Assembly: GCA_019115665.1 (NCBI GenBank)
Contig: DXDD01000005.1
Span: forward strand, 1-32,245
Direction: 5' to 3'
DNA length: 32,245 nucleotides
Origin: Candidatus Eisenbergiella pullistercoris
GTDB lineage: Bacteria > Bacillota > Clostridia > Lachnospirales > Lachnospiraceae
Under the pieces are notes generated by a model. It was not told the DNA's origin. It saw only the letters and a list, made by a program, of their open reading frames with translations, and did not search any database. A program made the translations under genes and the position numbers. Shown piece by piece: positions 16,290 to 23,716 of this stretch; within the stretch, counting starts at the first letter, position 1, and each line of letters begins with the position of its first letter.

Positions 16290-16936
16290 AATTCCTGCTG
16301 TCCTCCGTTTTCTTCCTGTTTCTCTCCGGCATCCTCATCCAGATAGCCCTTCAGCTTCAGATAGGCGATGATCAGCTCCACCGCTCCGTCCACGCCGGTC
16401 TGCGAGGTATTGATCATCAGCGCCTTGTTCCGCTTGTCGCCCCAGATCTCATCGGTATAATACTGATAATAATTCCGGCGGATCTTCTCCGTCTTCCGGA
16501 TCATCTTCACCGCCTTCTGCCGGTCTCCCAGATGATACAGCCTTTTGATCCTGCGGACCTTGTCCTCCATATTCGCATAGATGAAAACATTGACCACATT
16601 GTCCTGATAGGCCAGGATCACATCCGCGCAGCGTCCCACCACCACGCAGGATTCCTCCATGGCTTTATGCAGGATGAAATCCGCCTGCATGTCAAACAGC
16701 TTTTCATTCAGATTCTCCGATTCAAAATCATAGGGAATCAGCGTATCGCGGAAGGAAGAGGATTTCGTCTCCGTATGGTTCATCAGATCCTCCACGCTGA
16801 TCCCGCTCTTCCTGGAGATCTCGTTCAGGATGATCCGGTCGAGGAAAGTAAAGCCAAGCCGCTCGGCCAGCTTCTCTCCCACCTCATGCCCGCCGCTTCC
16901 GTATTCTCTTCCGATGGTGATCGTAACTTTCCTCAT
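16286..16936 (-). CDS. Cytidylate-kinase-like protein
   Basis: 216 residues from the ATG at 16936, which follows GGAGGAGGAAGGGT; the reading frame extends further upstream but without homology. The start ITIGREYGSGGHEVGEKLAE is the P-loop-like signature of the cytidylate kinase-like family (not the housekeeping Cmk). Also visible are a VVVGRCADVIL segment and the basic lid-like VRRIKRLYHLGDRQKAVKMI followed by NYYQYYTDEIWGD. It is probably a nucleotide or small-molecule kinase; the substrate has not been established for this group. It is translationally coupled to the VOC gene, which hints at a shared substrate or pathway. It lies 80 bp after mscL. Confidence 0.88.
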   Translation of the reverse strand: MRKVTITIGREYGSGGHEVGEKLAERLGFTFLDRIILNEISRKSGISVEDLMNHTETKSSSFRDTLIPYDFESENLNEKLFDMQADFILHKAMEESCVVVGRCADVILAYQDNVVNVFIYANMEDKVRRIKRLYHLGDRQKAVKMIRKTEKIRRNYYQYYTDEIWGDKRNKALMINTSQTGVDGAVELIIAYLKLKGYLDEDAGEKQEENGGQQEL

Positions 16937-17016
16937 ACCCTTCCTCCTCCTTTTCTTTTCCTGCTCCCGCAGGCATATGCCGAAGCCGGCATGCGCCCGC
17001 GGCGGCATATGCTCCT

Positions 17017-17439
17017 TTATTCTGCCAGGTCAGAGGTGCAGTGGCAGCACTTCACCGCGTCGATCGGGATCTCGCTCTTGCAGTAAGGGCAGATCTTCGT
17101 GGTAGGCTTCGCCGGCGCTTCCTCTTCGTTTTTCTTCTTAAAGCCGAGCTCGGAAACCTTGTTGATCAGCTTGACCAGCAGGAAGATCACAAAGGCCATG
17201 ATCACAAAATTGATCACGGAGGTGATAAACGCGCCGTAGCGGATCTCCACGCCGTTGACCGTCAGGACCAGATAGCTCAGATCCATATTTGCGACCAGCC
17301 CCAGCAGGGGAGAGATCACATCGTTCACCAGGGAATTCACGATCGCCTGGAACGCGGCGCCGACGATAACACCGACTGCCATGTCGATCACATTACCCCT
17401 CATGATAAAGGTTTCAAATTCCTTCAGAAACTTTTTCAT
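17017..17439 (-). CDS. mscL: Large-conductance mechanosensitive channel MscL with C-terminal zinc ribbon
   Basis: 140 residues. MKKFLKEFETFIMRGNVIDM is the conserved MscL N-terminal helix, followed by TM1 (AVGVIVGAAFQAIVNSLVND), a short extracellular loop and TM2 (INFVIMAFVIFLLVKLINKV). Instead of the usual short C-terminal helix alone, the tail ends in a zinc-ribbon-like four-cysteine module (CPYCKSEIPIDAVKCCHC). The channel opens under membrane tension to release solutes. The start at 17439 is chosen because the longer frame would begin inside the promoter at 17510-17538. A metal-binding cytoplasmic cap could tune gating or complex assembly; that is inference. Confidence 0.95.
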   Translation of the reverse strand: MKKFLKEFETFIMRGNVIDMAVGVIVGAAFQAIVNSLVNDVISPLLGLVANMDLSYLVLTVNGVEIRYGAFITSVINFVIMAFVIFLLVKLINKVSELGFKKKNEEEAPAKPTTKICPYCKSEIPIDAVKCCHCTSDLAE

Positions 17440-17509
17440 TTTTTTCTTCCATCCCTTCTCTTCTGTACGGACAGAGCCAGACGCTCTCCGTTCACTTATC
17501 TCCTTTTTT

Positions 17510-17538
17510 ATTCTACCATGAATCCGCATCCTCTCCAA
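17510..17538 (-). promoter_or_regulatory. Promoter of mscL and following genes
   Basis: Minus-strand -35 TTGGAG (17533-17538), 17-bp spacer, -10 TAGAAT (17510-17515), about 70 bp before the mscL ATG. It diverges from the promoter of the beta-propeller-like gene. Confidence 0.7.
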
Positions 17539-17571
17539 GCGGGAACTTTCCTGTTAAAGAAGTTTTTTCTG

Positions 17572-17580
17572 TGGTATACT
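17572..17580 (+). promoter_or_regulatory. Extended -10 promoter of the secreted propeller-like gene
   Basis: TGGTATACT gives an extended -10 (TG at 17572-17573, TATACT at 17575-17580). No good -35 is present at 17 bp (TGTTAA at 17552), which fits an extended -10 promoter. It is 59 bp before the chosen ATG. Confidence 0.6.
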
Positions 17581-17638
17581 CAGGATACGGGCGCGGAAAA
17601 TGCATCAGAGGCGTCCGGAGAAAGGCGGTTTGCTCCTG

Positions 17639-18709
17639 ATGAAGAAAAAGCTCCTTTTCCTCCTTCCCCTCGTCTGTCTCCTGCTGTCTGCGGCCGGAGC
17701 GGTCTTCGGAAGGATCCTTCCGGAAAAAACACGTTTCATACGGGTCTCCGAAGCCGTGTCTGAAAACAGTTCACGGCCTCAGGCCGCTTCCAATCCCCAT
17801 TCCACGCTCAGCGTCCCTTCCTGTGTCACCAGGATCGGGGACGACTATTTCATCGTGGATACCTATCACGACCAGATCATCTTCAGCGACAGTCTGACGC
17901 GTCCCATAAACGAGTGGCAGGTCGCGACAGATCAGATCGCGCGCGGACACACCATCGCCGGGGACGGGACCGTGTATCTGGCGGACGATACGGAAAACAA
18001 CCGGATCCTGATCCTGGAAAAAAAGGACGGCGCGTTCCTCCTGACCCAGGAATTTACCGATATCGGGATCCGTCCCCATTACGTGGTCTACGACGAGGCG
18101 ACGGCGCGTTTTTATGCCTACAGCTCCATGACCGGCGAGCTCTATGTGTTCCGGCGCGTGGAGGATTTCCCCGTGGAAAAATCCTCCACGGAGAAGTCCT
18201 CCGCGGAAAAATCCTCCACGGAAACATCCTCCACGGAGGAATCCTCCCGGGTGGTGCTGGAGGAGATCCGGCGCATCGAAAAGCTGAACGGCGTATACGT
18301 CCGTTCCTTCACCATCCTGGGAGACGAGATCTATTTCGTCTCGGGCGCTTCCTCCATCATCCGGGCAAAATTAAAGGATCTTTCCATTCTGGAGGAGTAT
18401 CCGGTTCCCGCGCAGATGGCGGGAATGATCCAGCTGGAAAAGATCCAGGATTATTTTTACATCACCGTCTCCACGGATGCCGCCGGGAACCAGGACTATG
18501 CCACCATCCTGCGCACCCGGGATCTGGGGCTTCTTGCATCCGGCGGATATGAAGACATCTATTCTTATTTTGTGGGCGGCGGAACGCCCTATTATATGGG
18601 AAGCTTCGACGGGCATTATTACCTGACGGAGCACCGGATCCCCGGCTGCTCCGTCTGGCAGTTCGATGTGATCGAAAATGAGATTACGGATGTGACGCTG
18701 CTGTACTGA
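17639..18709 (+). CDS. Secreted or membrane-anchored beta-propeller-like protein of unknown function
   Basis: 356 residues from the ATG at 17639, where a clean signal/anchor sequence begins (MKKKLLFLLPLVCLLLSAAG); an earlier in-frame ATG at 17600 lacks this. The mature part is made of repeated blade-like units (VTRIGDDYFIVDTYHDQIIF, IAGDGTVYLADDTENNRILI, FTILGDEIYFVSGASSIIRA), which resemble NHL/YVTN propellers of ligand-binding or scaffold proteins. Between two blades (residues ~180-204) lies an in-frame insertion of five EKSST-like repeats. No catalytic motif was seen. It is convergent with the DMT transporter gene; its terminator overlaps the last codons of that gene. Confidence 0.8.
   Translation: MKKKLLFLLPLVCLLLSAAGAVFGRILPEKTRFIRVSEAVSENSSRPQAASNPHSTLSVPSCVTRIGDDYFIVDTYHDQIIFSDSLTRPINEWQVATDQIARGHTIAGDGTVYLADDTENNRILILEKKDGAFLLTQEFTDIGIRPHYVVYDEATARFYAYSSMTGELYVFRRVEDFPVEKSSTEKSSAEKSSTETSSTEESSRVVLEEIRRIEKLNGVYVRSFTILGDEIYFVSGASSIIRAKLKDLSILEEYPVPAQMAGMIQLEKIQDYFYITVSTDAAGNQDYATILRTRDLGLLASGGYEDIYSYFVGGGTPYYMGSFDGHYYLTEHRIPGCSVWQFDVIENEITDVTLLY
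18176..18250 (+). repeat. Five 15-bp in-frame repeats (EKSST) in a propeller loop
   Basis: Units of the form GAAAAATCCTCCACG are repeated five times with a few changes, encoding EKSST, EKSSA, EKSST, ETSST, EESSR. Because the unit is five codons, copy-number change alters loop length without breaking the frame. Confidence 0.9.
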
Positions 18710-18731
18710 CCGCTGTCTGCGCGGTCTCACG

Positions 18732-18770
18732 GAGCCGGTTTCTCAGGGAAGAGAGGCCGGCTCTTTTTTT
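18732..18770 (+). terminator. Rho-independent terminator of the propeller-like gene
   Basis: GAGCCGG (18732-18738) pairs with CCGGCTC (18757-18763), with additional pairing inside (TTTCTC/GAGAGG), followed by seven T (18764-18770). The hairpin overlaps the 3' coding end of the convergent transporter gene. Confidence 0.88.
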
Positions 18771-19756
18771 CCGCCCTCCGCCGGCTTCCTTCCCTCCGCC
18801 GGCTTCTTTTCCCCCGCCAGGTTGACGATCAGGATCCCGGCACAGACCAGCGCCAGCGCGGAAAGACCGGTCCATCCGAAGGCCTGGCTTCCCTCTCCCA
18901 GCAGGAGCGCGGACAGAAGGAAGCTGAACATGGGATTCATGAAGCCGAACACAGCCACCCTGCCCACCGGATTATACTTCAGCAGAATCCCCCACAGCGT
19001 ATAGGCGGCCGCGGAGATGAACCCCATATACAGAAGCAGCGCCCAGCCGCCGGCGGATACGCCCGCCAGGTTCACCCGTCCTCCACCCAGAAGTCCCACC
19101 GCGGTGAGCACCATTCCGCCGCAGAAAAACTGATAGCCGCTCAGCACCACCGTATCCTCCTTCGCGGAATATTTTTTGATCAGCCCGGAGGAAAGGGCAT
19201 AGCTCAGGGAAGAAAAGAGGATGAAGCCCTCTCCCAAAAGAGAGACGCTCATGTCAATGCCGTTTCCGGAAACGTTGATGATCACCACGCCCGCGAACCC
19301 GACCACACATCCCAGCAGTTTTCTGAACGTGAGCCTTTCCATATGAAACACCGCCACCGCAATGAAAATGGAAAGGAACACATTGGAGCCTCCGATGATG
19401 GCCGCCTTCACCCCTGTGGTATGAGCCAGACCGATATAGTAAAAAACATACTGCGCCACGGTCTGCACCATGGCAAGCTTCAGGATCATGGGAAGGGACG
19501 CACGTGCCGGCTTCAGAAGCCCCCCGCCGCTTTCCTTCCGATTCAGCAGGCTTCCTGCCAGAATGACCATCACGCCCGCCAGCATGAAGCGCATCCCGGC
19601 AAACACGATCTGCGCCATGCTGTCAGCGGCTTCGATATGAAACAGCTGATATCCGATCTTAATGCTTGGAGCCGCGCTCCCCCATAAAAAACAGCAGATC
19701 AGGGCACAGCCGAAGACTACTCCCATTCTGCTCATACGATTTTCCGTGCGATTCAT
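18743..19756 (-). CDS. DMT-family (EamA) transporter
   Basis: 337 residues with about ten hydrophobic helices arranged as two EamA repeats: ALICCFLWGSAAPSIKIGYQ at the start, LLGCVVGFAGVVIINVSGNG closing the first half, FISAAAYTLWGILLKYNPVG in the second. It is an inner-membrane drug/metabolite-type exporter of unknown substrate. The start at 19756 (MNRTENR) is preferred because GGAGG lies 5 nt upstream; the ATG at 19768 has no site. The tail carries repeats of KPAEG. The leader contains a four-hairpin element (19769-19897) between an extended -10 promoter and the ribosome binding site, so expression may depend on RNA structure. Confidence 0.9.
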   Translation of the reverse strand: MNRTENRMSRMGVVFGCALICCFLWGSAAPSIKIGYQLFHIEAADSMAQIVFAGMRFMLAGVMVILAGSLLNRKESGGGLLKPARASLPMILKLAMVQTVAQYVFYYIGLAHTTGVKAAIIGGSNVFLSIFIAVAVFHMERLTFRKLLGCVVGFAGVVIINVSGNGIDMSVSLLGEGFILFSSLSYALSSGLIKKYSAKEDTVVLSGYQFFCGGMVLTAVGLLGGGRVNLAGVSAGGWALLLYMGFISAAAYTLWGILLKYNPVGRVAVFGFMNPMFSFLLSALLLGEGSQAFGWTGLSALALVCAGILIVNLAGEKKPAEGRKPAEGGKKEPASLP

Positions 19757-19768
19757 TTTTTCCTCCAT

Positions 19769-19897
19769 GCCGAAGCGATACGCTGAGGCCGCGAGGAGAA
19801 ATCACGCAGGTGATTTCTCCTCTGCGATCACAGCAGTTTTGTGCTTCGGCGCAAAACTGCCGATTGAAAAATAAGCCATCGGGCTTATTTTTCAATC
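19769..19897. repeat. Four-hairpin structured element in the leader of the DMT gene
   Basis: Four back-to-back stem-loops: 19769-19789 (GCC/GGC and AGCG/CGCT around a GA/GA internal loop); 19793-19805 with 19810-19822 (13-bp perfect, GAGGAGAAATCAC, loop GCAG); 19833-19844 with 19849-19860 (12-bp, one mismatch, plus-strand loop TTCG); 19862-19877 with 19882-19897 (16-bp perfect, GATTGAAAAATAAGCC, loop ATCG). The element begins 2-3 bp from the GGAGG of the transporter gene. It could be an inserted repeat or a cis-regulatory RNA; no known riboswitch was recognised. With the MITE and the promoters it fills the gene-free stretch 19757-20220. Confidence 0.85.
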
Positions 19898-19935
19898 TTA
19901 CCTCCAGGACGGTTTCTTTTCCATTCATCCGCTTC

Positions 19936-19944
19936 ATCATACCA
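19936..19944 (-). promoter_or_regulatory. Extended -10 promoter of the DMT gene
   Basis: On the minus strand TGGTATGAT gives TG plus -10 TATGAT (19936-19941). Transcripts would start near 19930 and carry the four-hairpin element in a leader of roughly 170 nt. The MITE inserted about 25 bp upstream. Confidence 0.5.
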
Positions 19945-19969
19945 CAATACGTCCCGAAAAAGAAGTCCG

Positions 19970-20111
19970 GCCCAAAATGTTACTGTTCAGCCTTCGGCAG
20001 AACAGTAACGGCATCCGGCCATTCCAATCGCTTCGCGATGGGCCGCCTGTACGTTTTCGTACGGTCTGCGCAGTAAATGCGCAGACCTGTCTGAACAGTA
20101 ACGCCCAAAAT
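19970..20111. mobile_element. MITE-like 124-bp element with 12-bp terminal inverted repeats and 9-bp target duplication
   Basis: The element spans 19979-20102. Its ends are exact inverted repeats: GTTACTGTTCAG (19979-19990) and CTGAACAGTAAC (20091-20102). It is flanked by a perfect direct repeat GCCCAAAAT (19970-19978 and 20103-20111), as expected for a 9-bp target duplication. Inside are a second copy of GAACAGTAAC (20000-20009) that folds with the left end, a GTACG/CGTAC hairpin with TTTT loop (20049-20062) and a 9-bp GTCTGCGCA/TGCGCAGAC hairpin (20064-20086). There is no coding capacity, so it would need a transposase in trans. It separates the divergent DMT and surface-protein genes. Confidence 0.85.
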
Positions 20112-20134
20112 CCATATTATTAAGATTTTCTTCC

Positions 20135-20163
20135 TTGTTTTTCCTCTCCGGATATTCCATAAT
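20135..20163 (+). promoter_or_regulatory. Candidate promoter of the large surface protein gene
   Basis: -35 TTGTTT (20135-20140), 17-bp spacer, -10 CATAAT (20158-20163), 58 bp before the ATG. It lies 24 bp beyond the right target duplication of the MITE, so the insertion is just upstream of it. Confidence 0.5.
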
Positions 20164-20220
20164 ATAGATAGGAAAAGGAAAGTATTTTGGGGATTTTCAT
20201 CATAGAGGGGAGGCTTTTGT

Positions 20221-23200
20221 ATGAAAAAGCAGCTTTGTCCGGGACCTGCTCTGCTGTCCTGTTTATCCATCTTTTCAAAGAAATGCCGTCGCTTTCCGGC
20301 CTTTCTTCTGATGTCCGCAGCCTGTCTCCTGTTTCTTGGGAGCAGTCTGTCCGTTCACGCCTCCGGTCAGACGCCTGCCGCTTCCGGCAGCTCTGTTCAG
20401 GAAGACGTCGCTTCGCCGGAGCCTGAACCCGCGTCGGAGAAGCAGTCTCTCCTGTCGGAAGAAAGCGGAGAAAAAGACGATCCTTCCGGGCCTGCGGATT
20501 CGTCCGCTTCCCCGTTTCAGTTTTCAGAAGGAACCATCACCGGATTTACAGAGGCTTATCTGGAAACTCTGACGCAGTCCGGCACGAAAAGCATGACCCT
20601 GACCATTCCCTCCGAGATCAACGGCGTTTCCGTCAAAGGGATCGGCGCAAAGGCCTTTCAGGACCTGCGTTTTCTGACAGGCGTGCTCCAGCTGCCGAAT
20701 ACGATCACCGACATAGGCGCGGGCGCTTTTTCCGGGACCGGCTTTTCCACCGTATACCTGCCGAAATCCCTTGCCTCCTGCGGAGCTTCCGCCTTTGACG
20801 GCGGTTCGGTTCTCATCTTTGCCAATCAGGACTCCTACGATCGTTTTGCCGGGACAGGGATCACTCCCGATCCGTCCCGGACCGGGTATCAGTTCACCCT
20901 GAGGCTGAAGAATGCGGACGGAACGGAAACCAAACGCAAGGCGCTTTTTTCCTTCCCGTTAAACTGGGAGAAGAACGCGCAGGGCGTATGGGCGGAGAAT
21001 CCTGCCTGGAAGCTCCCCGCGATCCCCGGCGGCGACGGCTATTCCGACTGCCGGTGGGTTTTTGATCCGTCCGATGCAGACGCCGCAGGCGTCACGGAAA
21101 CCTCTCCCGCAGCAGGAAGCACCCTGTATGCGGTAAGAACCATTGTCCCGCCTGTCATCCGCTTTGGGCCGAACATCGACGCCGTTTATAATGAAAAGGA
21201 GCATTCTCTGTCCGTTACGGCAGAACATCCCCTGTCCGTCTCCCCCGCAGCGGCAGGAAAGGACAGCGTGCGTTTCTTTTATACCTGGACATGGACGGAA
21301 AATGGAAAAGAACAGAAACAGGAAGGATATGACCTTTCCTCCCTTTCCTTTACCGACGCCTGCAGTCTGTCCGTCAGCGTCCTCGTGGAGGCGCGGGTCA
21401 TGGGCGACGGGGAAAGCTATTCCGTTCTTGACAGCGCGGCGCATACCTGGACGGTAAAGATCGAAGAGCCGGAGTCTTCGGCGCCCGATGCTTCCGAGAC
21501 GCCTTCGGAGTCTGATCAGCCGAAAAATCCGGACGGATCCGCCGATACGGAAAAAGGCGATGACGACGGCACGGAAGCGCCTGGCGACGGCAGCGACAAG
21601 AAGGACGACAGCGACGGGAAAGACGGTAGCGACAAGAAGGACGACGGCGGCAAAAAGGACGACGGCGACAAGAAAGACGACGGCGACAGCAAGGACGACG
21701 GTGATAAGAAAGACGACGGCAGCAAGGACGACGGTGATAAGAAGGAGGACGGCGACGGGGAAAACAACGATCCGGACGACTCCGGCAAGTCCGAAGATAC
21801 CGACTCCCCTCTCACACAGGACGAGGTACGGAAACTGTTCCGTGAGCTTCCGAAGCTGCAGGAAGGCGCAGAATGCAGTCAAGAAACCATAGGAAATTAT
21901 CTGAACGCCTGGATCCAGTATCAGAAAATGCGCCGGGAAAGCGGCGGCAGTCTTCCCGGGACGGTACTGCAGGACTACTTTGAAAGCCTTGCCTGCCTTC
22001 CCTGCATCCGTCTGCAGACAGATGCTGATTCGGATGTGAAGGATCTTGTTTCCGTCAAGGATTCTTCCCCGCTCCTTTCCGCCCTCACGGAGAAGGAAGC
22101 GCAGCAGCTTATGGACGGCCAGGCAGAACTCATTACCTTTACTCTGGAAATCCGCTCTGCCGGGCTTACAGAGGAAGAAGAAAAGGAAATCCGCTCCCTG
22201 CTGGAAAAACCGGTACTTCTGAAAAGCTTCCGGATCTCCCTGAAAAAGACGGTTCAAAAAGGAAATGCATCGAACGACTATGCGCTGAATTCCATTCCGC
22301 TGACGCTTCAGTTCTCCATAACCGACAGCGAAAAAGCAGAAGAAGGCTATGAGCGGATGTTCCATGCCGCCATCCTGACGGAGACAAATACAAAAGAGCG
22401 GAAGGCCAGTCTTCTGGCGGAATCCGCGGATATGAATTTTGCCGCAGAAGTCTCCTCCTTCCCGGCTGTGTTTACCCTGCTGTATGAGGACAAAAAAATC
22501 GCGGAAGAGACGCCGTCCGAAACGGAATCTCCTTCTGAAACGGAATCCCCCTCTGAAACGGAATCTCCCTCTGAAACGGAGTCTCCTTCCGTCCCTCAGG
22601 CCGGCGGTTCCACCGGAGGATCTTCCGGCGGCAGCTCCTCCGGAAATACTTCTTCCGGAAGCAATCCATCCTCCGGCGGTTCTTCCGGAAGCAATTCTTC
22701 CGATAGCCATCACGATGATGACGACGATGATGTTCAGGTCCCGGATTACGAGAAGGAATTCTGGGATGAGGTGCGAAGTCTCATCCAAAAGGCCAAAGCC
22801 GGCGAAACCGTCAATGTAAACGCGGTCACATACGATAAGATGCCGGAAAATGTCATGGATGCTCTGCGGAGAAATCCCTATGTGGCCCTGATCGTCCGCT
22901 GGGACGGAGGGGATCCGGTTATCATACCCGCGCTTACCGCGCTGGCGAAGGAGGAGGGCCGCGTGTACTATCCGCTCTCCTATCTGAGCAGCCTGTATCG
23001 GACGATCAACGCCGCCCTCGCCCAGCCGCTTCCCTCCGTAAACGCGGCGCCGCAGATCACAGCGCCGGTTCAGTCCACTTCCGATTATACGCCGACGCCG
23101 GAATCCAGCGGCATTAAAAAAGGAAGCTCTTCCACGCAGAGCGCGGCGGACACTGCCGACACAAAACCGGAAGATGCAGAGTCTCCCGAAAAGGAGACCG

Positions 23201-23400
23201 CCGCCGAACCGGAAGGAGGCACAGCGGCCGGGCCGCAGGCAGAGTCTTCCGATGACTCTCAGGTTCTGGATACCGCCCAGGTTACTCAGGTGCAGAAAAA
23301 CCAGAGTCCCGTGACCATTATTGTACTCATTGCTTCCGCCGCCCTTCTGCTTCTGGTGGCCGTGCTCATTGCCGTCCTTCTGACGATGAAGAGGCGATAG
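20221..23400 (+). CDS. Large multi-repeat cell-surface protein with BspA-like LRR and C-terminal membrane anchor
   Basis: 1059 residues; GGGGAGG lies 7 nt before the ATG. The signal peptide has an unusually long n-region and ends near SLSVHA (about residue 47). Residues ~100-205 carry BspA/LRR_5-type repeats (VKGIGAKAFQDLRFLTGVLQ, ITDIGAGAFSGTGFSTVYLP). Residues ~205-420 are beta-rich, perhaps Ig-like. Then come a very acidic/basic Asp-Lys-Gly repeat (~450-520), a folded middle domain (~525-760), a PSETES repeat, a Gly/Ser linker with a DDDDDD run, another small domain (~840-935), a low-complexity stretch and a C-terminal TM helix (VTIIVLIASAALLLLVAVLI) with a KRR stop signal. There is no LPXTG, so it is anchored by this helix. 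Its role is probably adhesion or sensing at the surface; no enzyme motif was seen. Confidence 0.85.
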   Translation: MKKQLCPGPALLSCLSIFSKKCRRFPAFLLMSAACLLFLGSSLSVHASGQTPAASGSSVQEDVASPEPEPASEKQSLLSEESGEKDDPSGPADSSASPFQFSEGTITGFTEAYLETLTQSGTKSMTLTIPSEINGVSVKGIGAKAFQDLRFLTGVLQLPNTITDIGAGAFSGTGFSTVYLPKSLASCGASAFDGGSVLIFANQDSYDRFAGTGITPDPSRTGYQFTLRLKNADGTETKRKALFSFPLNWEKNAQGVWAENPAWKLPAIPGGDGYSDCRWVFDPSDADAAGVTETSPAAGSTLYAVRTIVPPVIRFGPNIDAVYNEKEHSLSVTAEHPLSVSPAAAGKDSVRFFYTWTWTENGKEQKQEGYDLSSLSFTDACSLSVSVLVEARVMGDGESYSVLDSAAHTWTVKIEEPESSAPDASETPSESDQPKNPDGSADTEKGDDDGTEAPGDGSDKKDDSDGKDGSDKKDDGGKKDDGDKKDDGDSKDDGDKKDDGSKDDGDKKEDGDGENNDPDDSGKSEDTDSPLTQDEVRKLFRELPKLQEGAECSQETIGNYLNAWIQYQKMRRESGGSLPGTVLQDYFESLACLPCIRLQTDADSDVKDLVSVKDSSPLLSALTEKEAQQLMDGQAELITFTLEIRSAGLTEEEEKEIRSLLEKPVLLKSFRISLKKTVQKGNASNDYALNSIPLTLQFSITDSEKAEEGYERMFHAAILTETNTKERKASLLAESADMNFAAEVSSFPAVFTLLYEDKKIAEETPSETESPSETESPSETESPSETESPSVPQAGGSTGGSSGGSSSGNTSSGSNPSSGGSSGSNSSDSHHDDDDDDVQVPDYEKEFWDEVRSLIQKAKAGETVNVNAVTYDKMPENVMDALRRNPYVALIVRWDGGDPVIIPALTALAKEEGRVYYPLSYLSSLYRTINAALAQPLPSVNAAPQITAPVQSTSDYTPTPESSGIKKGSSSTQSAADTADTKPEDAESPEKETAAEPEGGTAAGPQAESSDDSQVLDTAQVTQVQKNQSPVTIIVLIASAALLLLVAVLIAVLLTMKRR
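21592..21762 (+). repeat. Asp/Lys/Gly codon repeats in the surface protein
   Basis: About 57 codons alternate GAC/GAT, AAG/AAA and GGC/AGC, encoding KKDDGDKKDDGDSKDDGD-type units. Several 18-24-bp blocks (for example GACGACGGCGACAAGAAA) recur with small changes. Such charged stalks can bind cations or extend the protein; the DNA is prone to copy-number change. Confidence 0.8.
22513..22584 (+). repeat. Four 18-bp PSETES repeats in the surface protein
   Basis: Four in-frame copies of an 18-bp unit encode PSETES, directly before a Gly/Ser-rich linker. It is likely an extended, possibly glycosylated spacer. Confidence 0.9.
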
Positions 23401-23716
23401 GAAAATTCCTGCGCGCATGCAGAATCAGCTCTGCCGCCGTGGCGGCTGCGGTCTGCCTTTCATACCAGATCATCGCGGCCGCGATCAGACCGATCAGATT
23501 GAGGGCACTTCCCGCCATGGTAAAAATCCGGGCGTCCATCTTCCCGGCATCTGATTTCAGGATGCCGGGCCGTCCGTTTTCTGACGCACTGTTTTCCCAT
23601 TCCGGATATACCGTCTGAACCACCGCAGCTTGCGTGCCCTTGAGAAGGTAATCTGTCGTCACATCAAAATCATCGCTCAGGAGAACGATTTTTTCCAGAT
23701 CGGGCGAGGTCTGCCC
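23366..23716 (-). pseudogene. 5'-truncated XRE-family regulator with C-terminal membrane segment
   Basis: The open frame begins abruptly at GQTSPDLEKIVLLSDDFDVT then TDYLLKGT, the end of a classical XRE helix-turn-helix domain (the preceding SKWE part and the whole N-terminus are absent). A linker and a hydrophobic segment follow (TMAGSALNLIGLIAAAMIWY), typical of XRE proteins with membrane-bound C-termini. Only about 116 residues remain. It ends inside the 3' end of the convergent surface-protein gene, and the last ~25 residues (ILHARRNFPIASSSSEGRQ) do not look like the family, so the 3' end is probably lost too. The break at 23716 coincides with the break of the AlbA_2 fragment on the other side. 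Confidence 0.75.

Noticed and set aside
19659-19940. A 93-codon minus-strand frame through the DMT leader
   Set aside because: It reads across the four hairpins and into the transporter in another frame; the coding look comes from the repeat element.
20959-23418. An 819-codon open frame antisense to the surface protein gene
   Set aside because: It mirrors the Asp/Lys and Ser repeats of the sense gene, has no credible protein features (Val/Phe/Arg-rich repeats) and arises from codon bias.
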